Shown here: one piece after another, positions 10,437-18,092 of the stretch | Layout of the letters: each line of letters starts with the position of its first letter | Position numbering within the stretch: position 1 is the first letter of the stretch | From: Amycolatopsis xylanica | GTDB lineage: Bacteria; Actinomycetota; Actinomycetes; Mycobacteriales; Pseudonocardiaceae | Direction: 5' to 3' | Length of the DNA stretch: 64,000 nucleotides | Assembly: GCF_900107045.1 (NCBI RefSeq) | Contig: NZ_FNON01000012.1 | Coordinates: forward strand, 124,001 to 188,000 | Position numbers and translations under genes: made by a program | The notes under the pieces: generated by a model | What the model was told of the DNA's origin: nothing | The model's input: only the letters and a program-made list of their open reading frames with translations | Database searches by the model: none

Positions 10437-11564
10437 TCAACAGGAACAGTCACACCCGGAACAGCAGTCACAGCCGTCGCAACAGGAACAGCAATCACAG
10501 TCACAGTTCGAACAGCAGTCGGAGCAGTCACATTTGTGGCAGAACCCCTCACGAGGCTGGCCTGTCCACGGGTCATGGAACTCCGACGCACAGCAATACT
10601 GACAGCTGCAGAACAACGCCGTCGCGACACCGCACCCGGCCAGCAGGCCGCGCTGAGGACCACGCGTCGGCTTCTTCGGCGAGTTCGGGTCGACCGGTGC
10701 CTGGTGGCCGTGCACGTCACCGAAGGCGTTCTGCACCGCGTGCTTCAACTCGTGCACGAGCAGCGCGTGGACCAGCGCCTGGTCCTCGAATTCCGCCTCC
10801 TTCAGCGCGAGGCGGACGCCCAGCACGGCGTCGTCGCACAGCCGTCGCGCTTCGGCCAGATCGGTGCCGGTGACCAAGAGCGGGTTCCAGGCGCCCGCTT
10901 CCTTGTCCTCATTCAGGTCTTGCACCGCGTCGAGCAGGTGCGCGGCGCGGCCGAACAGCTTGCCAGCCTCGGTCAGCGGCGCGATGTTGCCGGGCCTGCC
11001 CGCGAGCACCGCGGTCTGGGCGAACGCCGCGGCTGTCGCCAGCTCGGTCGGCTCGGTGGCGAGCAGCGCCGAATCGCCCAGGTGGACGGCTCGTTCGACC
11101 TCGTACTGGCGGTCGACGGCCTCGGTCAGCACCGCGGTGTCGAAGCCGATCCGGGAGCCGGTCCGGGTGCCCTGTTCGGCCCAGCGCTTCGCGACGCGCT
11201 TGCCCGCCTTGGCGACCGTGGCGCGGCGGAACATCCCGTCGCGGTCTTCGACGTGGTCACCGACCTTCGCCGACGCCAGCACCAGCGAAACCGCCGCGGC
11301 CAGCTGCGCGCCGGAGCCCTTCGCGACCGAGGTGGACCGCATGGCCCGCAACGGGCACGGACCGGCCTGGCGACGGCGGTCGAGCCGCACGGTCTGCGCC
11401 TCGACGAGCGCCGAGATCACCAGCCCGTCGTAGTTGGTGACGACCCTGGCCAGCTGGCCGTGCTCGTCGCGCAGCGCGAGGCAGAGCCCGCAAAGGTGCG
11501 CGAGCCAGTCCGAGTGCAGGCTGGCGGACAGGCGGTGACGGCAGGGTCTGATGATCCCGAACAT
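10437..11564 (-). CDS. DUF5685 family protein with cysteine-rich tail
   Basis: A 375-residue protein beginning MFGIIRPCRHRLSASLHSDW and LAHLCGLCLALRDEHGQLAR, the hallmark of the actinobacterial DUF5685 family (family function not established). The N-terminus has conserved cysteines (RPCRH, CGLC, GPCPL). Middle helices include VHALLVHELKHAVQNAFGD, whose HELKH looks like a helical metal-binding HExxH relative. The last 34 residues contain 17 cysteines in CDC, CC and CxxC patterns with Asp and Ser between, a likely metal-thiolate tail. The ATG at 11564 was preferred to upstream starts because family homology begins there. Confidence 0.8.
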   Translation of the reverse strand: MFGIIRPCRHRLSASLHSDWLAHLCGLCLALRDEHGQLARVVTNYDGLVISALVEAQTVRLDRRRQAGPCPLRAMRSTSVAKGSGAQLAAAVSLVLASAKVGDHVEDRDGMFRRATVAKAGKRVAKRWAEQGTRTGSRIGFDTAVLTEAVDRQYEVERAVHLGDSALLATEPTELATAAAFAQTAVLAGRPGNIAPLTEAGKLFGRAAHLLDAVQDLNEDKEAGAWNPLLVTGTDLAEARRLCDDAVLGVRLALKEAEFEDQALVHALLVHELKHAVQNAFGDVHGHQAPVDPNSPKKPTRGPQRGLLAGCGVATALFCSCQYCCASEFHDPWTGQPREGFCHKCDCSDCCSNCDCDCCSCCDGCDCCSGCDCSC

Positions 11565-11647
11565 TCGCGTGGTCCCCTCGTGAAGATCTGCGCGCACCTT
11601 ATCCGTGTCAGCGCCGGAAAAGGTCACGTTCGTAGCAAAATGAGCGC

Positions 11648-12148
11648 ATGCATCCGCCGAAGCTCGAGACCTTCGACCTCGCCGCCAAGACCAACGTCGA
11701 TCCGAAGGGGATAGTGCGCGAGGTCGAGGAGTACCGGCTGACCGAGTCCGGTTTGTACATGGCCAGGCCGGTGCCCGGCAGGCCACAGTTCCACTACCTG
11801 GAATCGTGGATACTGCCCGGACTGTCGTTGCGGGTCAACGACTTCTGGTTCAGCCCCGGCCACGAGCGCGACCAGGACTTCTACCTCGACGTGGTGACCG
11901 TGACCGTCGACGGCGACGTCTGGCGGGTCAAGGACCTCTACATCGACCTGGTGCTGAAGGAAAAGCAGCGGCTCGACGTCATCGACACCGACGAGCTGAT
12001 CGCCGCCGTGAAGCTCGGCCTGATCAGCGATGACGAGGCCGAGCACGCGCTCACCTCGACCTACGCCGCCGTCGATGGCCTGGCCGCCAACGGTTACGAG
12101 CTGGGCCGCTGGCTGTCCACTATGGAACTCAGCTGGCGCCGTCACTGA
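11648..12148 (+). CDS. DUF402 domain protein
   Basis: A 166-residue protein of the DUF402 (FomD/YgaC-like) beta-barrel family, with the typical core WILPGLSLRVNDFWFSPGHERDQDFYLDVVTVTVDGDVWRVKDLYIDLVL and a C-terminal helical segment (DTDELIAAVKLGLISDDEAEHAL). Some relatives are nucleoside-diphosphate phosphohydrolases that use acidic clusters; the Asp-rich DFYLDV and KDLYIDLV strands fit. Divergent from DUF5685. Its 3' end overlaps the convergent TetR gene by about 20 bp. Confidence 0.82.
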   Translation: MHPPKLETFDLAAKTNVDPKGIVREVEEYRLTESGLYMARPVPGRPQFHYLESWILPGLSLRVNDFWFSPGHERDQDFYLDVVTVTVDGDVWRVKDLYIDLVLKEKQRLDVIDTDELIAAVKLGLISDDEAEHALTSTYAAVDGLAANGYELGRWLSTMELSWRRH

Positions 12149-12701
12149 GGAAGGCCCTGATCCCGGCGAGCAGGATGGCGAGCCCGTCCTCGAACCGCGC
12201 GTCCGTGTCCATCTCCGGATAGCGCTCGTCCCGCTCGCCGGGCATCGGGTACACCGCCTGCTCCTCGATCGTGAACCCGATGACGTAGCTGTACAGCGTG
12301 AACAGCGCGCGCTCCGCCTTGCCCGCGTCGAACCCGGCTTCGGCGAACTGCTGGACGGGCGTAGCGTTTGGCAGCTGTTCCTCGGTGAAGAAGGTGCCTG
12401 AGAAGACCTTCGCGCCGTCGCGGTACTCGAGCATCATCTGGCGCAGCACATAGGACCGGGTGCGCAGGAACTCCTCCCAGTCCCCGTTCTCCATGCGCAC
12501 CGGCCGGTCCGCGGTGTAGTCGCGGTACATCTGGGTGGCCATCTCGTCGAGCAGTTCCTGCTTGTTCTTCATATGCCAGTAGAGCGCCGGCGCCTTGACG
12601 CCCAGCTCCTGGCCGATCAGGCGCAGGGTGAGGCCGTTCAGCCCCACCTCGTTCAGCAGCTTCAGCCCGGCCCGCGCCAGATCCTGCCTCGTCAAACCCA
12701 T
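12129..12701 (-). CDS. TetR/AcrR family repressor of the adjacent monooxygenase
   Basis: A 190-residue TetR-family regulator. The helix-turn-helix spans residues about 5-45 (GLTLRLIGQELGVKAPALYWHMKNKQELLDEM), close to the TetR/OtrB class, followed by a TetR-type ligand domain (YVIGFTIEEQAVY). The start is ATG at 12701, since an upstream in-frame ATG lies inside the divergent promoter. It is divergent from the flavin monooxygenase with 61 bp between starts, and two matching inverted repeats lie there, so it probably represses both genes until a drug-like ligand binds. Confidence 0.88.
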   Translation of the reverse strand: MGLTRQDLARAGLKLLNEVGLNGLTLRLIGQELGVKAPALYWHMKNKQELLDEMATQMYRDYTADRPVRMENGDWEEFLRTRSYVLRQMMLEYRDGAKVFSGTFFTEEQLPNATPVQQFAEAGFDAGKAERALFTLYSYVIGFTIEEQAVYPMPGERDERYPEMDTDARFEDGLAILLAGIRAFLSDGAS

Positions 12702-12709
12702 GCTTGACA

Positions 12710-12751
12710 CCTTAACACCATTAAGGGCATCATCGAATTTAACAACGTTAA
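12710..12751. promoter_or_regulatory. paired TetR operators
   Basis: Two copies of TTAAC-N3-RTTAA: TTAACACCATTAA (12712-12724, extended to a perfect CCTTAA/TTAAGG dyad at 12710-12726) and TTAACAACGTTAA (12739-12751). Centres are 27 bp apart. The second overlaps the AAGGAG ribosome site of the monooxygenase. Inferred target of the divergent TetR protein. Confidence 0.7.
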
Positions 12752-12762
12752 GGAGCAAAGTC

Positions 12763-14187
12763 ATGGGCACGGATGTGATCGTGGCGGGGGCCGGCCCCGC
12801 GGGACTGATGCTGGCGGCCGAACTGACGCTGGCGGGCGCCGAAGTAGTGGTGGTGGACCGCGCGCCCGAGCGGAGCGGGCAGTCGCGGGCCTTGAACCTG
12901 CAACCGCGCTCGGTGGAGGTCTTCGCGCTGCGTGGCCTGCTCGAGCCGGTGCTCGACCGGGCGCAGGCGAAGGTCAGGGACGGCCACTTCTTCGGGCAGA
13001 CACTGAGTTACACCGAACTGGACACCGACCACCCGTACCAGCTCGTCATCCCGCAGGCGGACACCGAGCTGATCCTCGAGGCGCGGCTCGCCGAGCTGGG
13101 TGTGAAGGTGCGCTTCGGGCAGGAACTCACCGCGCTCGAGCAGGACGAGGACGGTGTCTCGGCCACGGTGAACGGCGAGGTCATCCGCGCCAAGTACCTG
13201 GTCGGCTGCGATGGCGGACGCAGCGCCGTCCGCAAGCTGGCCGGCATCGGCTTCCCCGGCACCGATGGGCATGGCTGGGGCGTCGTGGCCGACGTCGTGG
13301 TGGCCACCGGCGATCCCAGCGTCCGCTCGGACTGGAGCTCGATGCGTGACGTGCTGCCCAAGCGCTCCGCGAGCGAGAACGGCTTCGGCGGCATGATCCC
13401 GCTGGGCCGGCCTGGGCTGTACCGGCTGGTCTTCGGCGATCTGACCAGCCCGCTCCCCGACCGCGCCGCGCCGATCACCGACGAGGAGTTCCAGGCGGGC
13501 CTGCGCCGTTTCTATGGCTCGCTCGAGGTCTCGGAAGTCCGGTGGAGATCCCGTTTCACCGACGCCGCCCGGCAGGCCGAGCGCTATCGGGCCGGCCGGG
13601 TCCTGCTGGCCGGGGACGCCGCGCACATCCATTTCCCGGTCGGCGGCCAGGGCCTGAACCTCGGCATCCAGGACGCGATGAACCTCGGCTGGAAACTCGC
13701 GGCCGTCCTCAAGGGTCACAGCACGATCAGTCTGCTCGACACGTACGAGTCCGAGCGCCACCCGGTCGCCGCCCGCGTACTCGACACCACCCGGACCCAC
13801 AGCCTGCTCGCCCAACCCGAAAACGCGGGCGCGCGGCGGCTCTTCGCCGACCTGGCCGTGCTGCCCGCAGCCAATCACCACCTGGCGAACATGGTGTCCG
13901 GTTTGGACATCCGGTACCCGATGACCGGGTCACCCCATCGGCTGCTGGGCACCCGCTTCCGCGGCCTGCGCCTACCCGAGGGACAAGGGCTCCTGCTCAG
14001 CGACGACCCCCGCAACCGCGACCTGGCCCGCCACTGGGAACCACGCCTCACGGTGGCACCCGACATCTCGACGCTCCCCTCCCCCTACGGCGCCGGGGTC
14101 CTCGTCCGCCCCGACGGCTACATCTGCTGGGTCGAAGGCGACGAGCCGCTCAAGCACGCCCTCCACACCTGGTTCGGCGCCCCCTGA
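12763..14187 (+). CDS. FAD-dependent monooxygenase, rifampicin-monooxygenase (Rox)-like
   Basis: A 474-residue class A flavoprotein hydroxylase. The FAD Rossmann motif is VIVAGAGPAGLMLAAELTLAG, the DG motif is YLVGCDGGRSAVRKLAGI and the GD motif is RVLLAGDAAHIHFPVGGQGLNLGIQDA. Length and C-terminal thioredoxin-like region (GLLLSDDPRNRDLARHW, VLVRPDGYICWV) agree with Rox and tetracycline-type hydroxylases. AAGGAG lies 7 nt before the ATG. With the TetR gene next door it is likely an inducible antibiotic-inactivating enzyme; rifamycin as substrate is inference. Confidence 0.87.
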   Translation: MGTDVIVAGAGPAGLMLAAELTLAGAEVVVVDRAPERSGQSRALNLQPRSVEVFALRGLLEPVLDRAQAKVRDGHFFGQTLSYTELDTDHPYQLVIPQADTELILEARLAELGVKVRFGQELTALEQDEDGVSATVNGEVIRAKYLVGCDGGRSAVRKLAGIGFPGTDGHGWGVVADVVVATGDPSVRSDWSSMRDVLPKRSASENGFGGMIPLGRPGLYRLVFGDLTSPLPDRAAPITDEEFQAGLRRFYGSLEVSEVRWRSRFTDAARQAERYRAGRVLLAGDAAHIHFPVGGQGLNLGIQDAMNLGWKLAAVLKGHSTISLLDTYESERHPVAARVLDTTRTHSLLAQPENAGARRLFADLAVLPAANHHLANMVSGLDIRYPMTGSPHRLLGTRFRGLRLPEGQGLLLSDDPRNRDLARHWEPRLTVAPDISTLPSPYGAGVLVRPDGYICWVEGDEPLKHALHTWFGAP

Positions 14188-14459
14188 CACCCCGCCCGCC
14201 TCCCCCACGCCCCTGCCCTCGCTCAAGGGGAACGAGGTGCGGGGAGGTGGGACACGGGGTACGTGGGTGGGGGACACGACGTGCTCGGGTGGGGGACACG
14301 GGGTGTCTGAGCGTTCGACACGGCGAGTCGGCGAGGGCCCGAGCTTGCTCCGCCGTGTCCCCCACCCACGCACCCCGTGTCCCCCACCCGGGCACCTCGT
14401 GTCCCACGCCCGGGCATCGCGTGTCCCACGCCGTGGCGGGCGACGTGCCGACTCCCTGG
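14188..14459. repeat. inverted arrays of GTGTCCCCCACCC-type units
   Basis: No gene is supported here. Three units of the GTGGGGGACACG type lie at about 14246-14302 and four in the opposite orientation (CGTGTCCCCCACCC, CGTGTCCCACGCCC) at about 14355-14430. The two half-arrays face each other and could pair into a long imperfect hairpin. It begins directly after the monooxygenase stop. Confidence 0.6.
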
Positions 14460-14700
14460 GTACGCGTGTCGTCCACCCAGGCACGCGTGCCGTCCCGCTA
14501 GGTACGCGTGTCGTCCATCCATGAACGCGCGTCGTCCGGCTAGGTACGCGTGTCGTCCGCCCGGGTACGCGCGTCGTCCATCCAGGCACGCGCGTCGTCC
14601 ATCCAGGCACGCGCGTCGTCCATCCAGGCACGCGCGTCGTCCATCCAGGCACGCGCGTCGTCCGGCTGGGTACGCGCGTCGTCCATCCAGGGACGGGTGG
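14460..14700. repeat. 21-bp tandem repeat (about 11 units)
   Basis: Unit CGTCGTCCATCCAGGCACGCG or variants with GGCTAGGTACG and CCCGGGTACG. Four consecutive units near 14572-14655 are identical. The period of 21 keeps one frame open as a 7-residue repeat on each strand, but no start site or family supports a protein. From 14701 to 14882 the sequence is G-rich and shows no gene; it presumably holds the promoter of the following ABC exporter. Confidence 0.75.
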
Positions 14701-14882
14701 CGGCTGGGTGGTGGAGCTGGCGATGCGGGGGTGGGTGCAGGGGATGTGGTGGAGGGGTGGGTCCACCGATTGGTTGATCGGGGGTGCCGGGGTGGTGGAG
14801 GTGGAGTGTGGCCGGGGAGGCGATACGGGAGGGCGGTGATTCGCGCGAAGGTTGCGGGGTGCGAATGAAAGGGGGTCCTGGG

Positions 14883-15788
14883 GTGCCGGTCATTGAGGTG
14901 CGGGGGCTGCACAAGCGTTATGGGGACAAGGTCGCTGTCGAGGATGTTTCGTTCAGCGTTGAGCGAGGGGAGATTTTCGGGATTCTCGGTCCCAATGGGG
15001 CGGGGAAGACGACCACGGTCGAGTGTGTCGAGGGGTTGCGGAAGCCGGACCGGGGTGAGATTTCCGTGCTGGGGCTGGATCCTCAGCGGGACAAGGCCGA
15101 GTTGCGGCAGCGGGTCGGAGTGCAGCTTCAGGAGGGTCAACTGCCTGATCGGCTGAGGGTCTTCGAAGCGCTCGAGCTGTACGCCTCGTTCTATCGCAAG
15201 CCTGCTGACTTGGAGCAGCTGGTCTCCACGCTGGGCCTGACCGAGAAACGGGACACCGCCTACAAAAAGCTATCCGGCGGGCAGAAGCAACGGCTCTCCA
15301 TCGCGCTGGCTTTGGTGGGGAGTCCTGAGATCGCCGTGCTGGATGAGCTCACCACGGGTCTTGATCCGCAGGCGAGGCGGGATACCTGGGATCTCATCGA
15401 GGCCGTGCGGGCTAGTGGGGTGACCATCCTGCTCGTCACGCACTTCATGGAGGAAGCGGAACGGCTTTGTGACCGGCTTGCCGTTATCGATGGTGGACGG
15501 GTTGTCGCCGTTGACACGCCGGGTGGGCTGGTGGCCGGGGTCAATGATGAGCAGCGGATTCGGTTCCGGCCGTCGCGACCTGTTTCGGAGGAGTTGTTCG
15601 CCGCGCTGCCGGAGGTTCGGAAGGTCGAGCGGCAAGGGGAGGTCCTGGTGGTGACCGGGAGCGGGAATGTGCTGCACGCCGTGACGTCCGTGCTGGCTCG
15701 GCACCAGGTGATCGCTGGGGAGTTGCGGGTTGAGCACGCGAATCTCGACGATGCGTTCGTCGCGCTCACCGGCCGGAAACTGGACTAG
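14883..15788 (+). CDS. ABC transporter ATP-binding protein
   Basis: A 301-residue ABC-2 exporter ATPase of the DrrA/CcmA type: Walker A GPNGAGKTTT, Q-loop GVQLQE, signature KLSGGQKQRLSIALAL, Walker B EIAVLDELTTGLD (a Leu replaces the usual Pro after the catalytic Glu), switch His in LLVTHFMEEAE. A C-terminal DUF4162-like regulatory segment follows. GTG at 14883 is preferred because AAAGGGGG ends 7 nt before it; an ATG at 14865 has no such site. It is followed after 10 nt by its permease. Confidence 0.9.
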   Translation: MPVIEVRGLHKRYGDKVAVEDVSFSVERGEIFGILGPNGAGKTTTVECVEGLRKPDRGEISVLGLDPQRDKAELRQRVGVQLQEGQLPDRLRVFEALELYASFYRKPADLEQLVSTLGLTEKRDTAYKKLSGGQKQRLSIALALVGSPEIAVLDELTTGLDPQARRDTWDLIEAVRASGVTILLVTHFMEEAERLCDRLAVIDGGRVVAVDTPGGLVAGVNDEQRIRFRPSRPVSEELFAALPEVRKVERQGEVLVVTGSGNVLHAVTSVLARHQVIAGELRVEHANLDDAFVALTGRKLD

Positions 15789-15798
15789 GGGGAACGAT

Positions 15799-16542
15799 AT
15801 GTCCGCGCTTGCGAAATTGACCGCCACCGAGGCGAAACTGCTGCTGCGGGATCCGGGTGGGCCGATCAGCATTCTGGGGATCCCGCTCGGGTTGCTCGTG
15901 GTTTTCGGGATCATGCCGGGGAACGACACGCCCAAACCCGAATACGGTGGCAGCTCGGCGCTTTCCGCTGTGATCGCGCCGATGGCCGTGGCGCTGCTGC
16001 TGGGGATGCTGGGGTTGATGTTCCTGCCGATGGCGATGGCGACGCATCGGGAAAAGGGGGTGCTCAAACGGCTTTCCGCGAGTCCGGTCGCGCCTAGCCG
16101 GCTGCTGGCCGCTCAACTGCTGGTCACCGTCGGGGCCGCGATCGCGGTGATCGTGATCGTGGTGGTGGTCGGGCGGATCGCGCTGGGGCTGGGGATGCCG
16201 TCGAGTCCGGTCAACGCGTTGATCAGCGTTGTGCTGGGAGGTGCGTCGCTGTTCTCGATCGGGCTCGTGGTCGCCGCGGTCGTGCCGACCGGGCGGGCCG
16301 GGGCCGGGATCGGGTATGCCACGTTCTTCCCGATGCTCGCGCTCGGCGGGGTCTGGGTTCCGAAGGACCAGCTGCCGGGCGCGCTGCAGACCGTGGCCGA
16401 CATCCTGCCGCTCGGGGCCGCGCTGACGTCGCTGCGCGATGCCTGGACCGGGAATGGGCTGCACGTGCTTCCCCTCGTGTCGATGACCGTGATCACCGTG
16501 GTGTGCACGGCGCTCGCCGCCCGGTTGTTCCGATGGGAGTGA
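15799..16542 (+). CDS. ABC-2 type transporter permease
   Basis: A 247-residue membrane protein with about six helices, starting MSALAKLTATEAKLLLRDPGGP, the usual N-terminal amphipathic segment of DrrB-like permeases. The C-terminal FFPMLALGGVWVPKDQLPGALQTVADILPLGAALTSLRDAW is the ABC2 signature region. GGGGGAA precedes the ATG. Forms an exporter with the ATPase upstream; substrate unknown, possibly a drug or lipid. It overlaps the start of the glycosyltransferase downstream, so the two functions may be linked. Confidence 0.9.
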   Translation: MSALAKLTATEAKLLLRDPGGPISILGIPLGLLVVFGIMPGNDTPKPEYGGSSALSAVIAPMAVALLLGMLGLMFLPMAMATHREKGVLKRLSASPVAPSRLLAAQLLVTVGAAIAVIVIVVVVGRIALGLGMPSSPVNALISVVLGGASLFSIGLVVAAVVPTGRAGAGIGYATFFPMLALGGVWVPKDQLPGALQTVADILPLGAALTSLRDAWTGNGLHVLPLVSMTVITVVCTALAARLFRWE

Positions 16543-17990
16543 CGCTGGAGCGCGCGGACACCAGGCTCGCCGTGGCGCCGGTGTTCACGATCGCCGGTGC
16601 CATGGGGGTGCTGCTGCTCGTCTTGTCCGGGCGCTATGGGTTCTTCGGTGACGAGCTCTACTTCCTCGCCGCCGGTCGGCATCTGGCCTGGGGGTACGCC
16701 GACCAGCCGCCACTGCTTCCGTTGCTCGCGCGGCTGCTGGACACCGGTTCGCCGGTCGTGCTGCGACTGCCCGCGACGCTGGCGATGGCGGCGGGCGTGG
16801 TGTTCGCCGCGCTCATCGCCCGTGAACTCGGGGGCGGGCGGAAAGCCCAAATACTGACCGCGGGCGCGTTCGCCGTCTGCACGCAGATGCTCGGCACCGG
16901 GCACTACCTGGCCACGTCGACCATCGACCCGTTCCTGTGGACGGTCATCCTCTGGCTGATCGTCCGCTGGATCCGGACGCGGGACGACAACCTGCTGCTA
17001 TGGCTCGGCGTCGTCACCGGGCTCGCGCTGAACACGAAGTTCCTCATCGGCACGTTCTGGACGCTCGCGGTGGTCGCGCTGCTCGCCCTCGGGCCGCGGG
17101 ACCTGCTCAAGCGGCCGAAACTGTGGGCCGGCGCGGGAATCGCGGCGGTCATGATCGCGCCGACACTGATCTGGCAGGCGGCCAACGGGTGGCCGCAGCT
17201 CGAGATGGGCGAGGCGATCTCGGCGGAGGTCGGCAGCCTTTGGGGCGGCAGGCTGGTGTTCCTGCCGTCGGCGCTCCTGCTCGCCGGGCTTCCGGTCGGC
17301 GCCGTGCTGCTGCTCTATGGACTGTGGCGGCTGCTGCGGTCGGCGCGGTGGCGTGAATACCGCTTCCTCGGCTGGACGACCGTGGGACTCGTCCTGCTGT
17401 TCTTCGCGGTCAACGGGCGTGCCTACTACGTCGCCGGGATGCTGCCGCTCTCCTGGGCGGTAGCGGCCGTGGAACTCGAAAGCGGCCGGGCGTCGCGATG
17501 GTGGCGCTGGATCGCGACGTGGCCGGTCTACGTACTCAGCTTCCTGGTCATGCTGCCCGGAGCGCTGCCGATCTGGCCGCAAAGCTGGCTGGCCGACCCG
17601 GACCTGCCGAGGCCGGTCTTTTCGTCCGCGGAAATCGGCTGGCCGGAGTTCACGGACTCGGTCGCGGCGACGTACCGGACGCTCCCGCCGGGCACCGCGA
17701 TCGTCACCCGGTTCTACTGGTACTCGGCCGCGCTCGATTACTACGGCCGCGACCGGCTGCCCGAGCCGTCGAGCGGCAGCCGCGGGTACTGGACACTCAC
17801 CAGCCCGCCGGACACGGCCGACACCGTGCTCTACGTCGGGGAACCCCAGGAGGCGCTCAGGCAGCACTTCACCGAGGTCAGGGCGCTCGGCCGGACCGGA
17901 GGCGCGCAGGACGAACCGATGTGGCTCGCCACCGGCAGGAAAGGGCCGTGGTCCGAGGTCTGGCCCGCGTTCCGTAACCTAGGGCTCTGA
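16533..17990 (+). CDS. GT-C family glycosyltransferase (GT39-like), copy 1
   Basis: A 485-residue polytopic membrane protein with about 10-12 helices. The first extracytoplasmic loop has the acidic motif GFFGDELYFLAAGRHLAWGYADQPP, the DE-type signature of GT-C enzymes that use polyprenyl-phosphate sugars (ArnT/PMT group). The start ATG at 16533 lies inside the permease gene; a GTG at 16539 is also possible. The C-terminal soluble part (ALDYYGRDRLPEPSSGSRGYW) resembles ArnT-like periplasmic tails. A paralog follows directly. Confidence 0.85.
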   Translation: MGVTLERADTRLAVAPVFTIAGAMGVLLLVLSGRYGFFGDELYFLAAGRHLAWGYADQPPLLPLLARLLDTGSPVVLRLPATLAMAAGVVFAALIARELGGGRKAQILTAGAFAVCTQMLGTGHYLATSTIDPFLWTVILWLIVRWIRTRDDNLLLWLGVVTGLALNTKFLIGTFWTLAVVALLALGPRDLLKRPKLWAGAGIAAVMIAPTLIWQAANGWPQLEMGEAISAEVGSLWGGRLVFLPSALLLAGLPVGAVLLLYGLWRLLRSARWREYRFLGWTTVGLVLLFFAVNGRAYYVAGMLPLSWAVAAVELESGRASRWWRWIATWPVYVLSFLVMLPGALPIWPQSWLADPDLPRPVFSSAEIGWPEFTDSVAATYRTLPPGTAIVTRFYWYSAALDYYGRDRLPEPSSGSRGYWTLTSPPDTADTVLYVGEPQEALRQHFTEVRALGRTGGAQDEPMWLATGRKGPWSEVWPAFRNLGL

Positions 17991-18092
17991 CTGTGTCGGG
18001 CGCCACAGCGGGTAAACGCACCCGGTCGTGGTATGAGCCACGCCCGTAGGGTGCAGTGGGACGTCCTCGACCACGTACAGCTGGGAGTTTGC

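Noticed and set aside
14460-14700. CRISPR-like array
   Set aside because: Units are contiguous at 21 bp with no variable spacers and no cas genes in the window.
14223-15140. Leftward frame with a 7-residue repeat (DGRRACL) across the 21-bp array
   Set aside because: It runs into the ABC ATPase gene on the opposite strand, lacks a ribosome site, and the repeat follows only from a period divisible by three.
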